From assembly GCF_024539675.1 (NCBI RefSeq), contig NZ_JAHHIT010000035.1, positions 1 to 64,000 on the forward strand: a DNA stretch of 64,000 nucleotides, given 5' to 3'. Below, in pieces: positions 16,959 to 24,908 of the stretch. The translations under genes and the position numbers were made by a program. Position 1 is the stretch's first letter; the number at the start of each line of letters is the position of its first letter. The DNA comes from Streptomyces hilarionis (GTDB lineage: Bacteria; Actinomycetota; Actinomycetes; Streptomycetales; Streptomycetaceae). The notes under the pieces were generated by a model that saw nothing but the letters and a program-made list of their open reading frames with translations, did not search any database and was not told the origin of the DNA.

Positions 16959-17312
16959 TTACCCAGACGACTCCGGCTGCTCCGGTGGATCATGCTGGGA
17001 GCAGCGGCGTAGTGCGGCGTCCAGTTGCTCGCCCAGCGGCTCGGGCAGTGGCTGGTGCCCCAGCGCCCACCGGATCAGGGTTACCGCGATCGTGTGCAGT
17101 TTGACGTTGAGATGCTGGGAGACCTCGCGCAGCACCTCGAACCCGGCGGCCGGCGGCAGCCGGTGGACCGCGATGAGGACACCGATGGCCTGATCGACCG
17201 TGGCATGAGCGTCGACGGCGTGCAGCAACTGCGCATTCACCTGTTCTAGGCGGGCGAACTCAGCGTCACGCGTTTCGCCTGCCGACGCCCGCTGATCACG
17301 GGAGGTCGTCAT
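16959..17312 (-). CDS. ANTAR-domain protein
   Basis: 117 residues: FARLEQVNAQLLHAVDAHAT, then VDQAIGVLIAVHRLPPAAGF, EVLREVSQHLNVKLHTIAVT and LIRWAL. This is an ANTAR three-helix domain (IDQAxGxLM…A…L…S…N.KL.dvA), an RNA-binding antitermination domain, without a visible GAF sensor in front. The ATG at 17312 follows GGAGAAG. The position and spacing match other stand-alone Streptomyces ANTAR proteins, which act on leader hairpins; the target is unknown. The longer frame upstream is arginine-rich shadow sequence. Confidence 0.75.
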   Translation of the reverse strand: MTTSRDQRASAGETRDAEFARLEQVNAQLLHAVDAHATVDQAIGVLIAVHRLPPAAGFEVLREVSQHLNVKLHTIAVTLIRWALGHQPLPEPLGEQLDAALRRCSQHDPPEQPESSG

Positions 17313-17625
17313 CACTGCTTCTCCGAAGGGGGACCAGAGTGTTCTCCCGTACGCCTGCCCCAAACCAGGTCCGTAGAACACCCCCAGCCTGAAACGAAGA
17401 TCACACACGACAACGGAGAGGCTCTTCACCGACCATCGCCGGCGAAGAGCCCAAGAGGCTGTCTCCCCAACCCCTCCCCCGCCGAGTCCCCCGACATTGG
17501 CGCGCCACTCGCTCCCTACGGCCAGGATGACCTCGCCAGTTTCCCCCCGCCGCCTCGCCTCGGGCCTGTTGCGAAAGTGGCACGGTCGCCTGAAGCGCGG
17601 GCCACGCGGCAGGCGCCGCTTTGTA

Positions 17626-18309
17626 TCAGGCTCTGGGGGGTCGATGTCCCTGGGAGCCGTCGGCCGCGAGCGGAAGACTGCGCAGCGACAGTGCACTCGG
17701 CGCCGGCAGCGCTCCGTGGGCCGCCTCGGCGCGGAACGACTGGAGCAAGTAGGCCACCAGACGCCGGGACGCCGCATGGTCATCCGGCAGTGCGGTGACC
17801 AGACCGCAGTGGGACAACAGGGCTACGGCAAGGTCGGAAGGGTGGAAGTCGGCCCGCAGCGCGCCCGCCGCCTGAGCCCTGCGGACCAGGGCCATGAAGT
17901 CCCGCTCGGCCTGTTCGCATACTCGCGTGCGTTCTCGCGTGGTGTCCGGAAAGGCCGAGACGAACGCGGCCGGGAAGCCCCGTTCCTCCCGTTGCAGTTC
18001 GCAGACCGTCTCGACCAGTCGCTGGAAGCCCTGCCACGGATCGGGGTCGGCCAGCGCCTCGGTGAGCGCCTGAGCGCAGGTGTCCGTCTGGTGCGCGAAC
18101 GTGGCCCGCACCAGGGCGTCCCGCGTCGGGAAACGCCGGTACAGCGTCGCCACGCCGACGCCCGCTCGCCGGGCCACGGTCGCCATGGGCGCGTCGATGC
18201 CGTGCTCGGCGAAAACCACGCGGGCGGCCGAGAGGATGCTCAGCCGGTTGCGCCGGGCGTCCGCCCGCAGACCGTCCTGCCCCGCGATCCGAGAGGATTC
18301 CCCCACCAC
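17626..18309 (-). CDS. TetR-family transcriptional regulator
   Basis: 227 residues from a GTG. The N-terminal helix-turn-helix is ILSAARVVFAEHGIDAPMAT, then VARRAGVGVATLYRRFPTRD, the classical TetR pattern, followed by a ligand domain (FQRLVETVCELQREERGFPA, LALRADFHPSDLAVAL-like segment). It is divergent from a quinone-oxidoreductase-type gene 105 bp away and is likely its repressor. Confidence 0.88.
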   Translation of the reverse strand: MVGESSRIAGQDGLRADARRNRLSILSAARVVFAEHGIDAPMATVARRAGVGVATLYRRFPTRDALVRATFAHQTDTCAQALTEALADPDPWQGFQRLVETVCELQREERGFPAAFVSAFPDTTRERTRVCEQAERDFMALVRRAQAAGALRADFHPSDLAVALLSHCGLVTALPDDHAASRRLVAYLLQSFRAEAAHGALPAPSALSLRSLPLAADGSQGHRPPRA

Positions 18310-18414
18310 TGTCTCTCACCTCCGGTCAACTGGACGATCTCGTCCGCTTGCCAGCCTACGCTCGGCGCCACGATCCCCCCGCACGGCCACTGTGGCGAAG
18401 GTGAGAACACAACG

Positions 18415-19380
18415 ATGGACGACCGCACGATGAGAGCCGTACTGTTCGACCGCTTCGGCGGCCCCGACGTGCTGTACGTGGGCCGGGTGCCACGCCCCGC
18501 CCCGGCACCCGGCGAGGTCCTCGTACGCGTGCACGCGTTCAGCGTGAACGGCGCCGAACTGGCCGCCCGTTCCGGTCGGCTCCGCCTCATCACCGGCCGA
18601 AAATTCCCGCAGCGCATCGGGCTGGACTTCACTGGCGAGATCGCCGCACTCGGCACCGGCACGACTGGCGTAGCGGTCGGCGACCGGGTGTGGGGCGTCC
18701 TGGGCCGTAACTCCGGATTCGGCAGCGCCGCCGAGTACGTGACGGTACGGCCCGAGCGGCTCGGCCGGGTCCCGGAGGGGCTGGACCTCGTGGCCGCCGC
18801 CGCACTGCCGGTGGCCACCACGGCCGTCACGGCTCTCCACGACAAGGCCGCACTGAGTCCCGGCGAACGGCTGCTCGTACGGGGCGCGGCGGGCGGCGTC
18901 GGCAACGCCGCCGTCCAGCTTGGACAGGCGTACGGCGCCGAGGTCACGGCTCTGGCCCGCGCTGCCAACCTCGACTTCGTCCGTGCGCTCGGTGCCCACC
19001 ACGCCGTCGACCACAGGACCGTGTCCCCAGCGGAACTGGGATTGTTCGACGTGGTCTTCGACACGGCGGGCACCGACCTGCGAACCGTACGGCGGTTGCT
19101 GAAGCCCGGCGGACGCATGGTCACCATCGCCTTAGACCTGGCGCGGCCCGCCGCCTCGCTGGGCTACATCGCGATCAGCGCCGTCCACGGACGCGGCCGG
19201 GTGCGCTTTTTCAGCGGCAACCCCGAACGTGCGCTCTTCGACGACCTTGCCCGCCAGGTGACGGAGGGGAAGCTGCGGCCGGCGGTGGACACGGTCTTCC
19301 CGCTGGAAGAGACAGCATCGGCACACCGGGCGCTGGAGGCGGGCGGGGTGCGGGGCAAGTACGTGGTCAGGGTCCACTAG
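18415..19380 (+). CDS. NADP-dependent oxidoreductase (quinone oxidoreductase-like MDR)
   Basis: 321 residues of the medium-chain dehydrogenase family without the structural zinc cysteines: MRAVLFDRFGGPDVLYVG, then GLDFTGEIAALGTG, VGDRVWGVLG, and the nucleotide-binding LLVRGAAGGVGNAAVQLGQA (GxxGxxG). It should use NADPH to reduce quinones or enones. ATG 18415 is used, with GGTGAG upstream; 18430 is an alternative. The divergent TetR gene probably controls it. Confidence 0.87.
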   Translation: MDDRTMRAVLFDRFGGPDVLYVGRVPRPAPAPGEVLVRVHAFSVNGAELAARSGRLRLITGRKFPQRIGLDFTGEIAALGTGTTGVAVGDRVWGVLGRNSGFGSAAEYVTVRPERLGRVPEGLDLVAAAALPVATTAVTALHDKAALSPGERLLVRGAAGGVGNAAVQLGQAYGAEVTALARAANLDFVRALGAHHAVDHRTVSPAELGLFDVVFDTAGTDLRTVRRLLKPGGRMVTIALDLARPAASLGYIAISAVHGRGRVRFFSGNPERALFDDLARQVTEGKLRPAVDTVFPLEETASAHRALEAGGVRGKYVVRVH

Positions 19381-19487
19381 GCGGTGGTGCGAGGCACCGG
19401 TCCTGGAACGGTGAGGTCAGCATGTGACGTACCTCAGCACCCGCCCATGACCCGCCCCGCCCCGCGGCCAGCCGAGAGGGGCAATGC

Positions 19488-19693
19488 TCAGGCCAAGGAA
19501 GGGATACGGGCGCCGATCTCGCGGGCCAGGCGGTCCGCTTGCGGAGCGGTCGGCCCGCCCTCCAGGGCCACCGCGCGCAGCACTCGCAGCACGTCTTGGG
19601 CCTCGGCCAAGGTCAACAGGGGCAGCCGCTGCGTGTCGTGCACCATGGGGCGAAGTCGATCTCGTCGAGGTCGAGGTGGTCGTAACTGTGCAT
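19488..19693 (-). pseudogene. DUF6417-like small protein, frameshifted
   Basis: MHSYDHLDLDEIDFAP begins in one frame, and QRLPLLTLAEAQDVLRVLRA, then VALEGGPTAPQADRLAREIG and ARIPSLA continue in another, ending at 19488. The combined sequence resembles the small Streptomyces DUF6417 family (from memory of its LDEIDFAP and RLAREI motifs). A single-base indel near 19645 separates the halves; it may be real decay or a sequencing error. Confidence 0.55.
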
Positions 19694-19799
19694 GATCCGG
19701 GCAACGTCAGCGGCGGGCGGCAGGTCACGGAGGTGAACGGCTGCGGCCCCGGGCCGGCGTTGTCGCCGGCGCCTCACATGTGGGGATCAGTCGGTCTTG

Positions 19800-20888
19800 T
19801 CAGCGAACCTGTGGGGTGAGGGCAGTGCGGTCGAACGGGCCACCATGTGAAGCGGCGTACGTGACGGCCTCGTTGACGGCGTTGAGGCCGAACGACCGGA
19901 CCCGTTCGGTGGCGAGGTCCAGGGTGCCCGAGGCGAGGAGCCGGATGATGCCGACATTCGCTGCACGCGGGTACATCCACTGGCCGCGCACGGTAATCGA
20001 GTTGCGCATGATCCATGGGTACGGGAGGGCGAGGTCGTCGCCACCGAGCATGCCGACGCCGCCCATGAGAACGACGCGGCCGTATTCACGCACGGTCATG
20101 GCCGCCGTGCGCGCTGACGAGCTGGGTGCGCTCGGCGGCAGCAGGTCGATCACCATGTCGATCGGGCCGTCGGCCGCCGCGGACATCGCCGCACGGTCGC
20201 CGGCCTCGTCCCCGGTGAGCGGGACCGGACGCAGACGCGGACCGAACCGGTCCGCGAGGAGGTCGAGCGTGGCCCGGTTGCGACCCGGGGCGACCACGCG
20301 GCCCGCCCCCATGGCAAACGCCACCGCGACCGCACTGCTACCGAGGTTGCCGGTGGCCCCGCTGACGAGCAGCGTCTCACCGGCTGCGAGCCCGCCGGCC
20401 AGCAGCCCGCCGTAGGGGATCACGTACACGGCGAGCGCGGCCCAGCGGGCAGGGTCGTCCCCCGCCGCTGCGGGAAGCGGGAAGACGTTCTCCGTAGGGA
20501 CCCGCATGAGCTCGGCGAACGACCCGTCGTGCAGGTACCGGGCGAGGCGCGCGCCGCCCTCGCCGCGGGAGCTCCAGCCCTGAAGCGTGATGTCGGGCGT
20601 CAGGGCGTCGTCCCGCGAGCGCACCGTCGAGTCGCACCACACCAGGTCGCCGGGGCGCAGCCGGGTGGCGTCCGAGCCGACGTGGAGGACCCGTCCCACG
20701 CCGCCGATACCGGGCACGACGGGAGGGATCAGGGGGTAGTTCCGTTCGCCGCTGAAGACCTCAGCCGCGTACGGAGCTACACAGGCGGCGAGGACCTGGA
20801 CCACCACCTCGCCGCCGCCAGCCTCGAGATCGGGGACTTCCCGCACCGTGAGCGGGGCACCGAACCGCGTCAGAACCGCTGCTCGCAC
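19800..20888 (-). CDS. Zinc-binding-type alcohol dehydrogenase family protein
   Basis: 362 residues: VRAAVLTRFGAPLTVREVPD at the N-terminus, VPGIGGVGRVLHVGSDATRL, then ETLLVSGATGNLGSSAVAVA (nucleotide fold) and LMGGVGMLGGDD. It has MDR architecture; the catalytic zinc ligands are not obvious (ACVAPYAAEV replaces the usual C-G-TD), so the zinc may be absent. GTG 20888 is preferred because GGAGG lies seven bases upstream; a further start at 20930 exists. It is divergent from a LysR-type regulator that likely controls it. Confidence 0.83.
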   Translation of the reverse strand: MRAAVLTRFGAPLTVREVPDLEAGGGEVVVQVLAACVAPYAAEVFSGERNYPLIPPVVPGIGGVGRVLHVGSDATRLRPGDLVWCDSTVRSRDDALTPDITLQGWSSRGEGGARLARYLHDGSFAELMRVPTENVFPLPAAAGDDPARWAALAVYVIPYGGLLAGGLAAGETLLVSGATGNLGSSAVAVAFAMGAGRVVAPGRNRATLDLLADRFGPRLRPVPLTGDEAGDRAAMSAAADGPIDMVIDLLPPSAPSSSARTAAMTVREYGRVVLMGGVGMLGGDDLALPYPWIMRNSITVRGQWMYPRAANVGIIRLLASGTLDLATERVRSFGLNAVNEAVTYAASHGGPFDRTALTPQVR

Positions 20889-20990
20889 CTGATGACCTCC
20901 GTGTTCGTCCTTGTTCGCCGGGATCGACACTAGGAACCCGGGCGACGTGCGGGAAGCGACGATCAGGCATCTGTGGTATGCGTATCCCGC

Positions 20991-21884
20991 ATGGACATTT
21001 CCAGTACGGGCCTACGGGTCCTGCGGCAGATCGCCGAGTCCGGCAGCTTCACCGCAGCAGCCACCCGGCTCGGCTACACCCAGTCGGCGGTCTCGCGCCA
21101 GGCCGCCTCCCTCGAGCGAAGCGCGGGCATCGCCCTGTTCGAACGCCGCCCCGACGGAGTACGGCTCACCCCGGCGGGACTGACTCTGCTGCGCCACGCG
21201 CGCACGATCCTGGACTGCCTGACTGCGGCCGAACGCGACCTCACAGGCACCGTCCCGCGTACCGAACTGGTGCGGCTCGGACTGTTCCTGAGCGCGGGCG
21301 CGGCCATCCTGCCTCTCGCCCTCACCCGCCTCGCGGCGACCGACCCGCAGATCACGCTCACGACTACCGAGGGCACCACGCCCTCCCTGGTCCGCGCACT
21401 GCGCGCGGGCTCGATCGACCTTGCCGTGCTGACGTCCCGACCGCCCCACCGGCCTTTGGACGGCGAGTCGCCGCGCCTGCACGTCGAGACCGTTGCGGAC
21501 ACCGAACTGGTCGTGGCGGTACCTTCGACCGGAGAGTTCGCGGGCCGCACCGTGGTGCACGTCGACGAATTGGTTGACGCCCGGTGGATTGCCGCCCCGG
21601 CGTCAAACGCCGAGCCACTGCTCGGCGTCTGGCCCGGCCTGCCCGGACGGCCGGACATCGTCCACTGCGCGCGCGACTGGTTGACGAAGCTTCAACTGGT
21701 CGCCGGTGGCTTCGGGGTGACGACGGTGCCCTCGCGGCTCTCGCCGGTGCTGCCGCCCGGGGTGAGCCTGCTGCACGTCGAAGGCGCACCTCCCGAGATC
21801 CGCCGGGTTCTCGTGGCGCGGCTCCCCGGCCGCCCCACCCCGGCGATCACGGCCGTCACCCGAGCAATTGCCTTGACCACCTGA
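20991..21884 (+). CDS. LysR-family transcriptional regulator
   Basis: 297 residues: LRVLRQIAESGSFTAAATRL, then GYTQSAVSRQAASLERSAGI, ALFERRPDGVRLTPAG is the LysR helix-turn-helix; a periplasmic-binding-like effector domain follows (VRLGLFLSAGAAILPLALTR, GSIDLAVLTSRP, GFGVTTVPSRLSPVLP). The ATG at 20991 fits the domain start. It is divergent from an alcohol-dehydrogenase-type gene with ~100 bp between them, the usual arrangement for an activator acting on its neighbour. Confidence 0.9.
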   Translation: MDISSTGLRVLRQIAESGSFTAAATRLGYTQSAVSRQAASLERSAGIALFERRPDGVRLTPAGLTLLRHARTILDCLTAAERDLTGTVPRTELVRLGLFLSAGAAILPLALTRLAATDPQITLTTTEGTTPSLVRALRAGSIDLAVLTSRPPHRPLDGESPRLHVETVADTELVVAVPSTGEFAGRTVVHVDELVDARWIAAPASNAEPLLGVWPGLPGRPDIVHCARDWLTKLQLVAGGFGVTTVPSRLSPVLPPGVSLLHVEGAPPEIRRVLVARLPGRPTPAITAVTRAIALTT

Positions 21885-22178
21885 TACGTGCACGCCGCAG
21901 AAATTGTGCGTGATCGACCGGGGCGGATGAACGTAGGTCTCCAACAGACCAGGCAATCACTGGAGGCCCACCATGTTCACGCCCAGCTCTGGTTCAACCA
22001 GGCCGACCAGTGGCATCCAGCAGGGCTCGGCAATGAGACCTTCAAGGAGCTGCGGGCACAGCCGCCGCCTCTTCGAGGGCACCCGCCACATCCTGATAGC
22101 CATGTCCGACCGAGCTCCCGCGCCGCTGCGCACCGCGGCCTCATCCTCCCCCTGCTCCGCGAGGACGAGGCCGCGCCG
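21885..22178. other. Intergenic stretch between convergent genes
   Basis: I see no convincing gene here. Frames that cross it (for example HAQLWFNQADQWHPAGLGNE) have no recognisable family or ribosome site. No strong terminator hairpin was found. Confidence 0.4.
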
Positions 22179-22826
22179 TCATGCCCTCAGGAAGGCGAGG
22201 ACCGCGAGGACCCGGCGGTGGCCCTCGGTGTCCACCGGCAGGTCCAGCTTGTTGAAGATGTTGCCGATGTGCTTGTTCACGGCGGCCTCGCTGATGAACA
22301 GGTGCTTGGCGAGACTGGCGTTGGTGCGGCCCTCCGCGATCAGCCCCAGCACCTCGCGCTCCCTTGGGCTCAGCCGCTCCAGCGGATCCTGGCGCAGCCG
22401 CACCAGCTGGGTGATCACCTCGGGGTCGACCACGGTGCCGCCGGCGGCCACCCGCTCGATGGCGGACACGAAGTCCACGACCGCGCTCACGCGCTCCTTG
22501 AGCAGGTAGCCCACCCCGGCCCCGCCACCCGAGTCGAGCAGGCGCAGCGCGTAGGAGCGCTCGACGTACTGGCTGAGGACAAGCACGGGCAGGCCGGGGA
22601 ACTCCTCGCGCAGGACGACCGCCGAGCGCAGCCCGTCGTCGCTGAGAGACGGCGGCATGCGTACGTCGGTGACGATCAGGTCCGGCCGGTCGGCGCGCAC
22701 CGCCGCTACCAGGGCGTCGGCGTCCCCGACGGCCGCCATCACCTCGTGGCCGACCCGTTGCAGCAGCCCGACGAGCCCTTCGCGCAACAGGACGGCGTCC
22801 TCGGCCACGATCAGGCGAAGCGACAC
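22179..22826 (-). CDS. NarL/LuxR-family response regulator
   Basis: 215 residues: receiver with LRLIVAEDAVLLREGLVGLL, phospho-acceptor in PDLIVTDVRMPP (Asp ~53), conserved Lys in YLLKERV, and a C-terminal LuxR helix-turn-helix (RLSPREREVLGLIAEGRTNA, then SLAKHLFISEAAVNKHIGNI). Its start overlaps the end of the upstream kinase gene by 16 bp, so the pair is translationally coupled. It probably controls the divergent ABC exporter operon. Confidence 0.93.
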   Translation of the reverse strand: MSLRLIVAEDAVLLREGLVGLLQRVGHEVMAAVGDADALVAAVRADRPDLIVTDVRMPPSLSDDGLRSAVVLREEFPGLPVLVLSQYVERSYALRLLDSGGGAGVGYLLKERVSAVVDFVSAIERVAAGGTVVDPEVITQLVRLRQDPLERLSPREREVLGLIAEGRTNASLAKHLFISEAAVNKHIGNIFNKLDLPVDTEGHRRVLAVLAFLRA

Positions 22827-24031
22827 GGAACCTCCACGTGCAGCAGGGTGGGCCCCCCGGCCGGACTCGACACCCGCATCCGGCCGTCGAGCGCCGTGAC
22901 CCGGTCCGCGAGCCCGGTCACACCGCTGCCCGCTTCGGGATCGACCCCACCGTGACCGTCATCCGTGATGTCGAGGATCAACAGATCGGAATGGTAGCGC
23001 CCGCGTACCTGGGCGCTGGTGGCTCCGCTGTGTTTGGCGATGTTCGTCATGGCCTCGTTGATCAGGTAGTACATCGTCGTCTCCAGCTTCCTGGGCAGTC
23101 GTTCGGGCAGTCGCAGATCCACCCTCACCGGGATCGGGAACCGGCCGGCGTAGTCCTCGATCGCCGCGACCAGTCCGTGGTCGGCGAGGACGGGCGGGTT
23201 GAGGCCCCGGATCAGTGCCCGCAACTCCTGGTGGGCGGTGGACAGCTGGGCCTCGGCCTGGGTCAGCAGCTCGGACTGCGCGGAGCCCTCCGGGACCTCC
23301 AGGCGCATCAGCCCCAGGGTCATCCCGAGCGAGACCAGCCGCTGCTGCGCCCCGTCGTGCAGGTCGCGCTCGATGCGTACCCGCTCGGCGTCGAAGGCGT
23401 CGAGCAGCCGTGACTGCGAGGCGCGCACCTCGCGCAGTTCCTCCCCGAGCTCCTTGTCGCGCGGGGCGAGGAAGGTTCGCGCCATGGCGGCCCGCGCCCC
23501 CGCCCAGGACGTCACCGTGTACGGCGAGGCCAGCAGCACGATCGCCCCGAACACCGTCCACGGCCAGGTCTCGCGACCAGTCGTGGCGAAGGTGGTGGCG
23601 GGGATGCCGAAGGAGAACGCGAGGACCATCAGGTCCATCCACCACAGTGCCGCCGCCGACAGCAGGGTGAACATCAACTCCCGCCAGGTCACCTGCTCCT
23701 TGAGCCGGGTGGCCGTCCAGGCGCGCAGGCCGGGGCCGTCCGGGGCCCGGTGCGGGTCGGACAGGTGGTCGAGGTCCACCAGGCGCAGTCGGCGGCGCTC
23801 CACCCGGGCCACCAGCGTGGACACCAGCACCATTCCGACCAGCGGCGCGACACCGATCAGCACGACCAGCAGAGCGAGCCCCGCGGCCAGGCCCAGGGTG
23901 AAGACCAGCACCGCCGCGGCGCCGACCACGACGCCTCCGCTCAGATAGGCCAGCGACCGCCAGGGCCAGCTCGAGGTCAGAAAGCTCAGCGGACGCTGAG
24001 CCATGGCCTGCCAGGCTGTTGTGGGTTGCAT
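22811..24031 (-). CDS. Sensor histidine kinase (HisKA_3 / NarX-type)
   Basis: 406 residues. Residues ~30-75 and ~125-190 are two paired membrane segments (AYLSGGVVVGAAAVLVFTLG; LVVLIGVAPLVGMVLVSTLV; LMFTLLSAAALWWMDLMVLA; WTVFGAIVLLASPYTVTSWA). The phospho-acceptor is His in ERDLHDGAQQRLVSLGMTLG, and a HATPase_c domain ends it (YYLINEAMTNIAKHSGATSA; DITDDGHGGVDPEAGSGVTG). ATG 24031 is used. It lacks an extracellular sensor loop, as in LiaS/DesK-like intramembrane sensors, and sits divergent from an ABC exporter, so it may sense membrane or antibiotic stress. Confidence 0.9.
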   Translation of the reverse strand: MQPTTAWQAMAQRPLSFLTSSWPWRSLAYLSGGVVVGAAAVLVFTLGLAAGLALLVVLIGVAPLVGMVLVSTLVARVERRRLRLVDLDHLSDPHRAPDGPGLRAWTATRLKEQVTWRELMFTLLSAAALWWMDLMVLAFSFGIPATTFATTGRETWPWTVFGAIVLLASPYTVTSWAGARAAMARTFLAPRDKELGEELREVRASQSRLLDAFDAERVRIERDLHDGAQQRLVSLGMTLGLMRLEVPEGSAQSELLTQAEAQLSTAHQELRALIRGLNPPVLADHGLVAAIEDYAGRFPIPVRVDLRLPERLPRKLETTMYYLINEAMTNIAKHSGATSAQVRGRYHSDLLILDITDDGHGGVDPEAGSGVTGLADRVTALDGRMRVSSPAGGPTLLHVEVPCRFA

Positions 24032-24140
24032 GCGATCAACGTAACTGCGGGGAAAAGGATTTGGCGGTAGAGCTGCCTCTACCTCAGGAGTAGAGGGTGG
24101 ATCAGTGCCCCGGGCACCCCCCGTGCAGTGGAATCGACGC

Positions 24141-24908
24141 ATGACGACAACGAGGCAAACCCCGGTACAGGACACGGTCGAACTCCACGGTGTACGCAAG
24201 GTCCACGGCGCCGGCGGTCGTCAGGTGACCGCGCTGGACGGGGTCACCATCGGCTTCCCGCGCGGCACCTTCACCGCCATCATGGGCCCCTCCGGTTCCG
24301 GGAAGTCGACCCTGCTGCAGTGCGCGGCCGGCCTTGAGCTGCCGACCGACGGCCGGATCGTCCTCGCCGGCGTGGACATCGGGCAGCACAACGAGAAGCA
24401 GCGCACCCAGCTCCGCCGTGACCACATCGGATTCGTCTTCCAGGCCTTCAACCTGGTGGAGTCCCTGACGGCGGCGCAGAACGTCGAACTGCCGTCCCGG
24501 TTCGCCGGCCGCAAGGTCAGCCGCGAGCAGGTCGCGAACGCGCTCGCCGCGGTCGGTCTCGCCGAGCGCGCCGGGCACCGTCCCAGTGAGCTCTCCGGCG
24601 GTCAGCAGCAGCGCGTCGCCCTCGCCCGGGCGCTGGTCACCCGCCCCGACGTCCTCTTCGCGGACGAGCCCACCGGTGCCCTGGACACCACCACCTCACG
24701 CGAGGTGCTGCGGATGATGCGGATGCTGGTCGACCAGGAGGGCCAGACCACCCTGATGGTCACCCACGACCCGGTCGCCGCGTCCGTGGCCGACGTCGTC
24801 GTCTTCCTCAAGGACGGGCAGATCGCCGACCGCATCTCGCTCGACCGTCACTCCGGCGGCAACAACGCCGCCGCGATCGCCACCCACATGGCCCGGCTGG
24901 AGGCGTGA
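24141..24908 (+). CDS. ABC transporter ATP-binding protein (MacB/LolD type)
   Basis: 255 residues: Walker A in IMGPSGSGKSTLLQCAAGLE, Q-loop FVFQAFNLVESLTAAQNVEL, signature SELSGGQQQRVALARALV, Walker B DVLFADEPTGALD and H-loop TLMVTHD. The long FNLVESLTAxxNVELP spacing identifies the MacB/LolD/FtsE class, which works with FtsX-like permeases. The next gene is such a permease and overlaps (TGATG). The two-component pair on the other strand probably controls both. Confidence 0.94.
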   Translation: MTTTRQTPVQDTVELHGVRKVHGAGGRQVTALDGVTIGFPRGTFTAIMGPSGSGKSTLLQCAAGLELPTDGRIVLAGVDIGQHNEKQRTQLRRDHIGFVFQAFNLVESLTAAQNVELPSRFAGRKVSREQVANALAAVGLAERAGHRPSELSGGQQQRVALARALVTRPDVLFADEPTGALDTTTSREVLRMMRMLVDQEGQTTLMVTHDPVAASVADVVVFLKDGQIADRISLDRHSGGNNAAAIATHMARLEA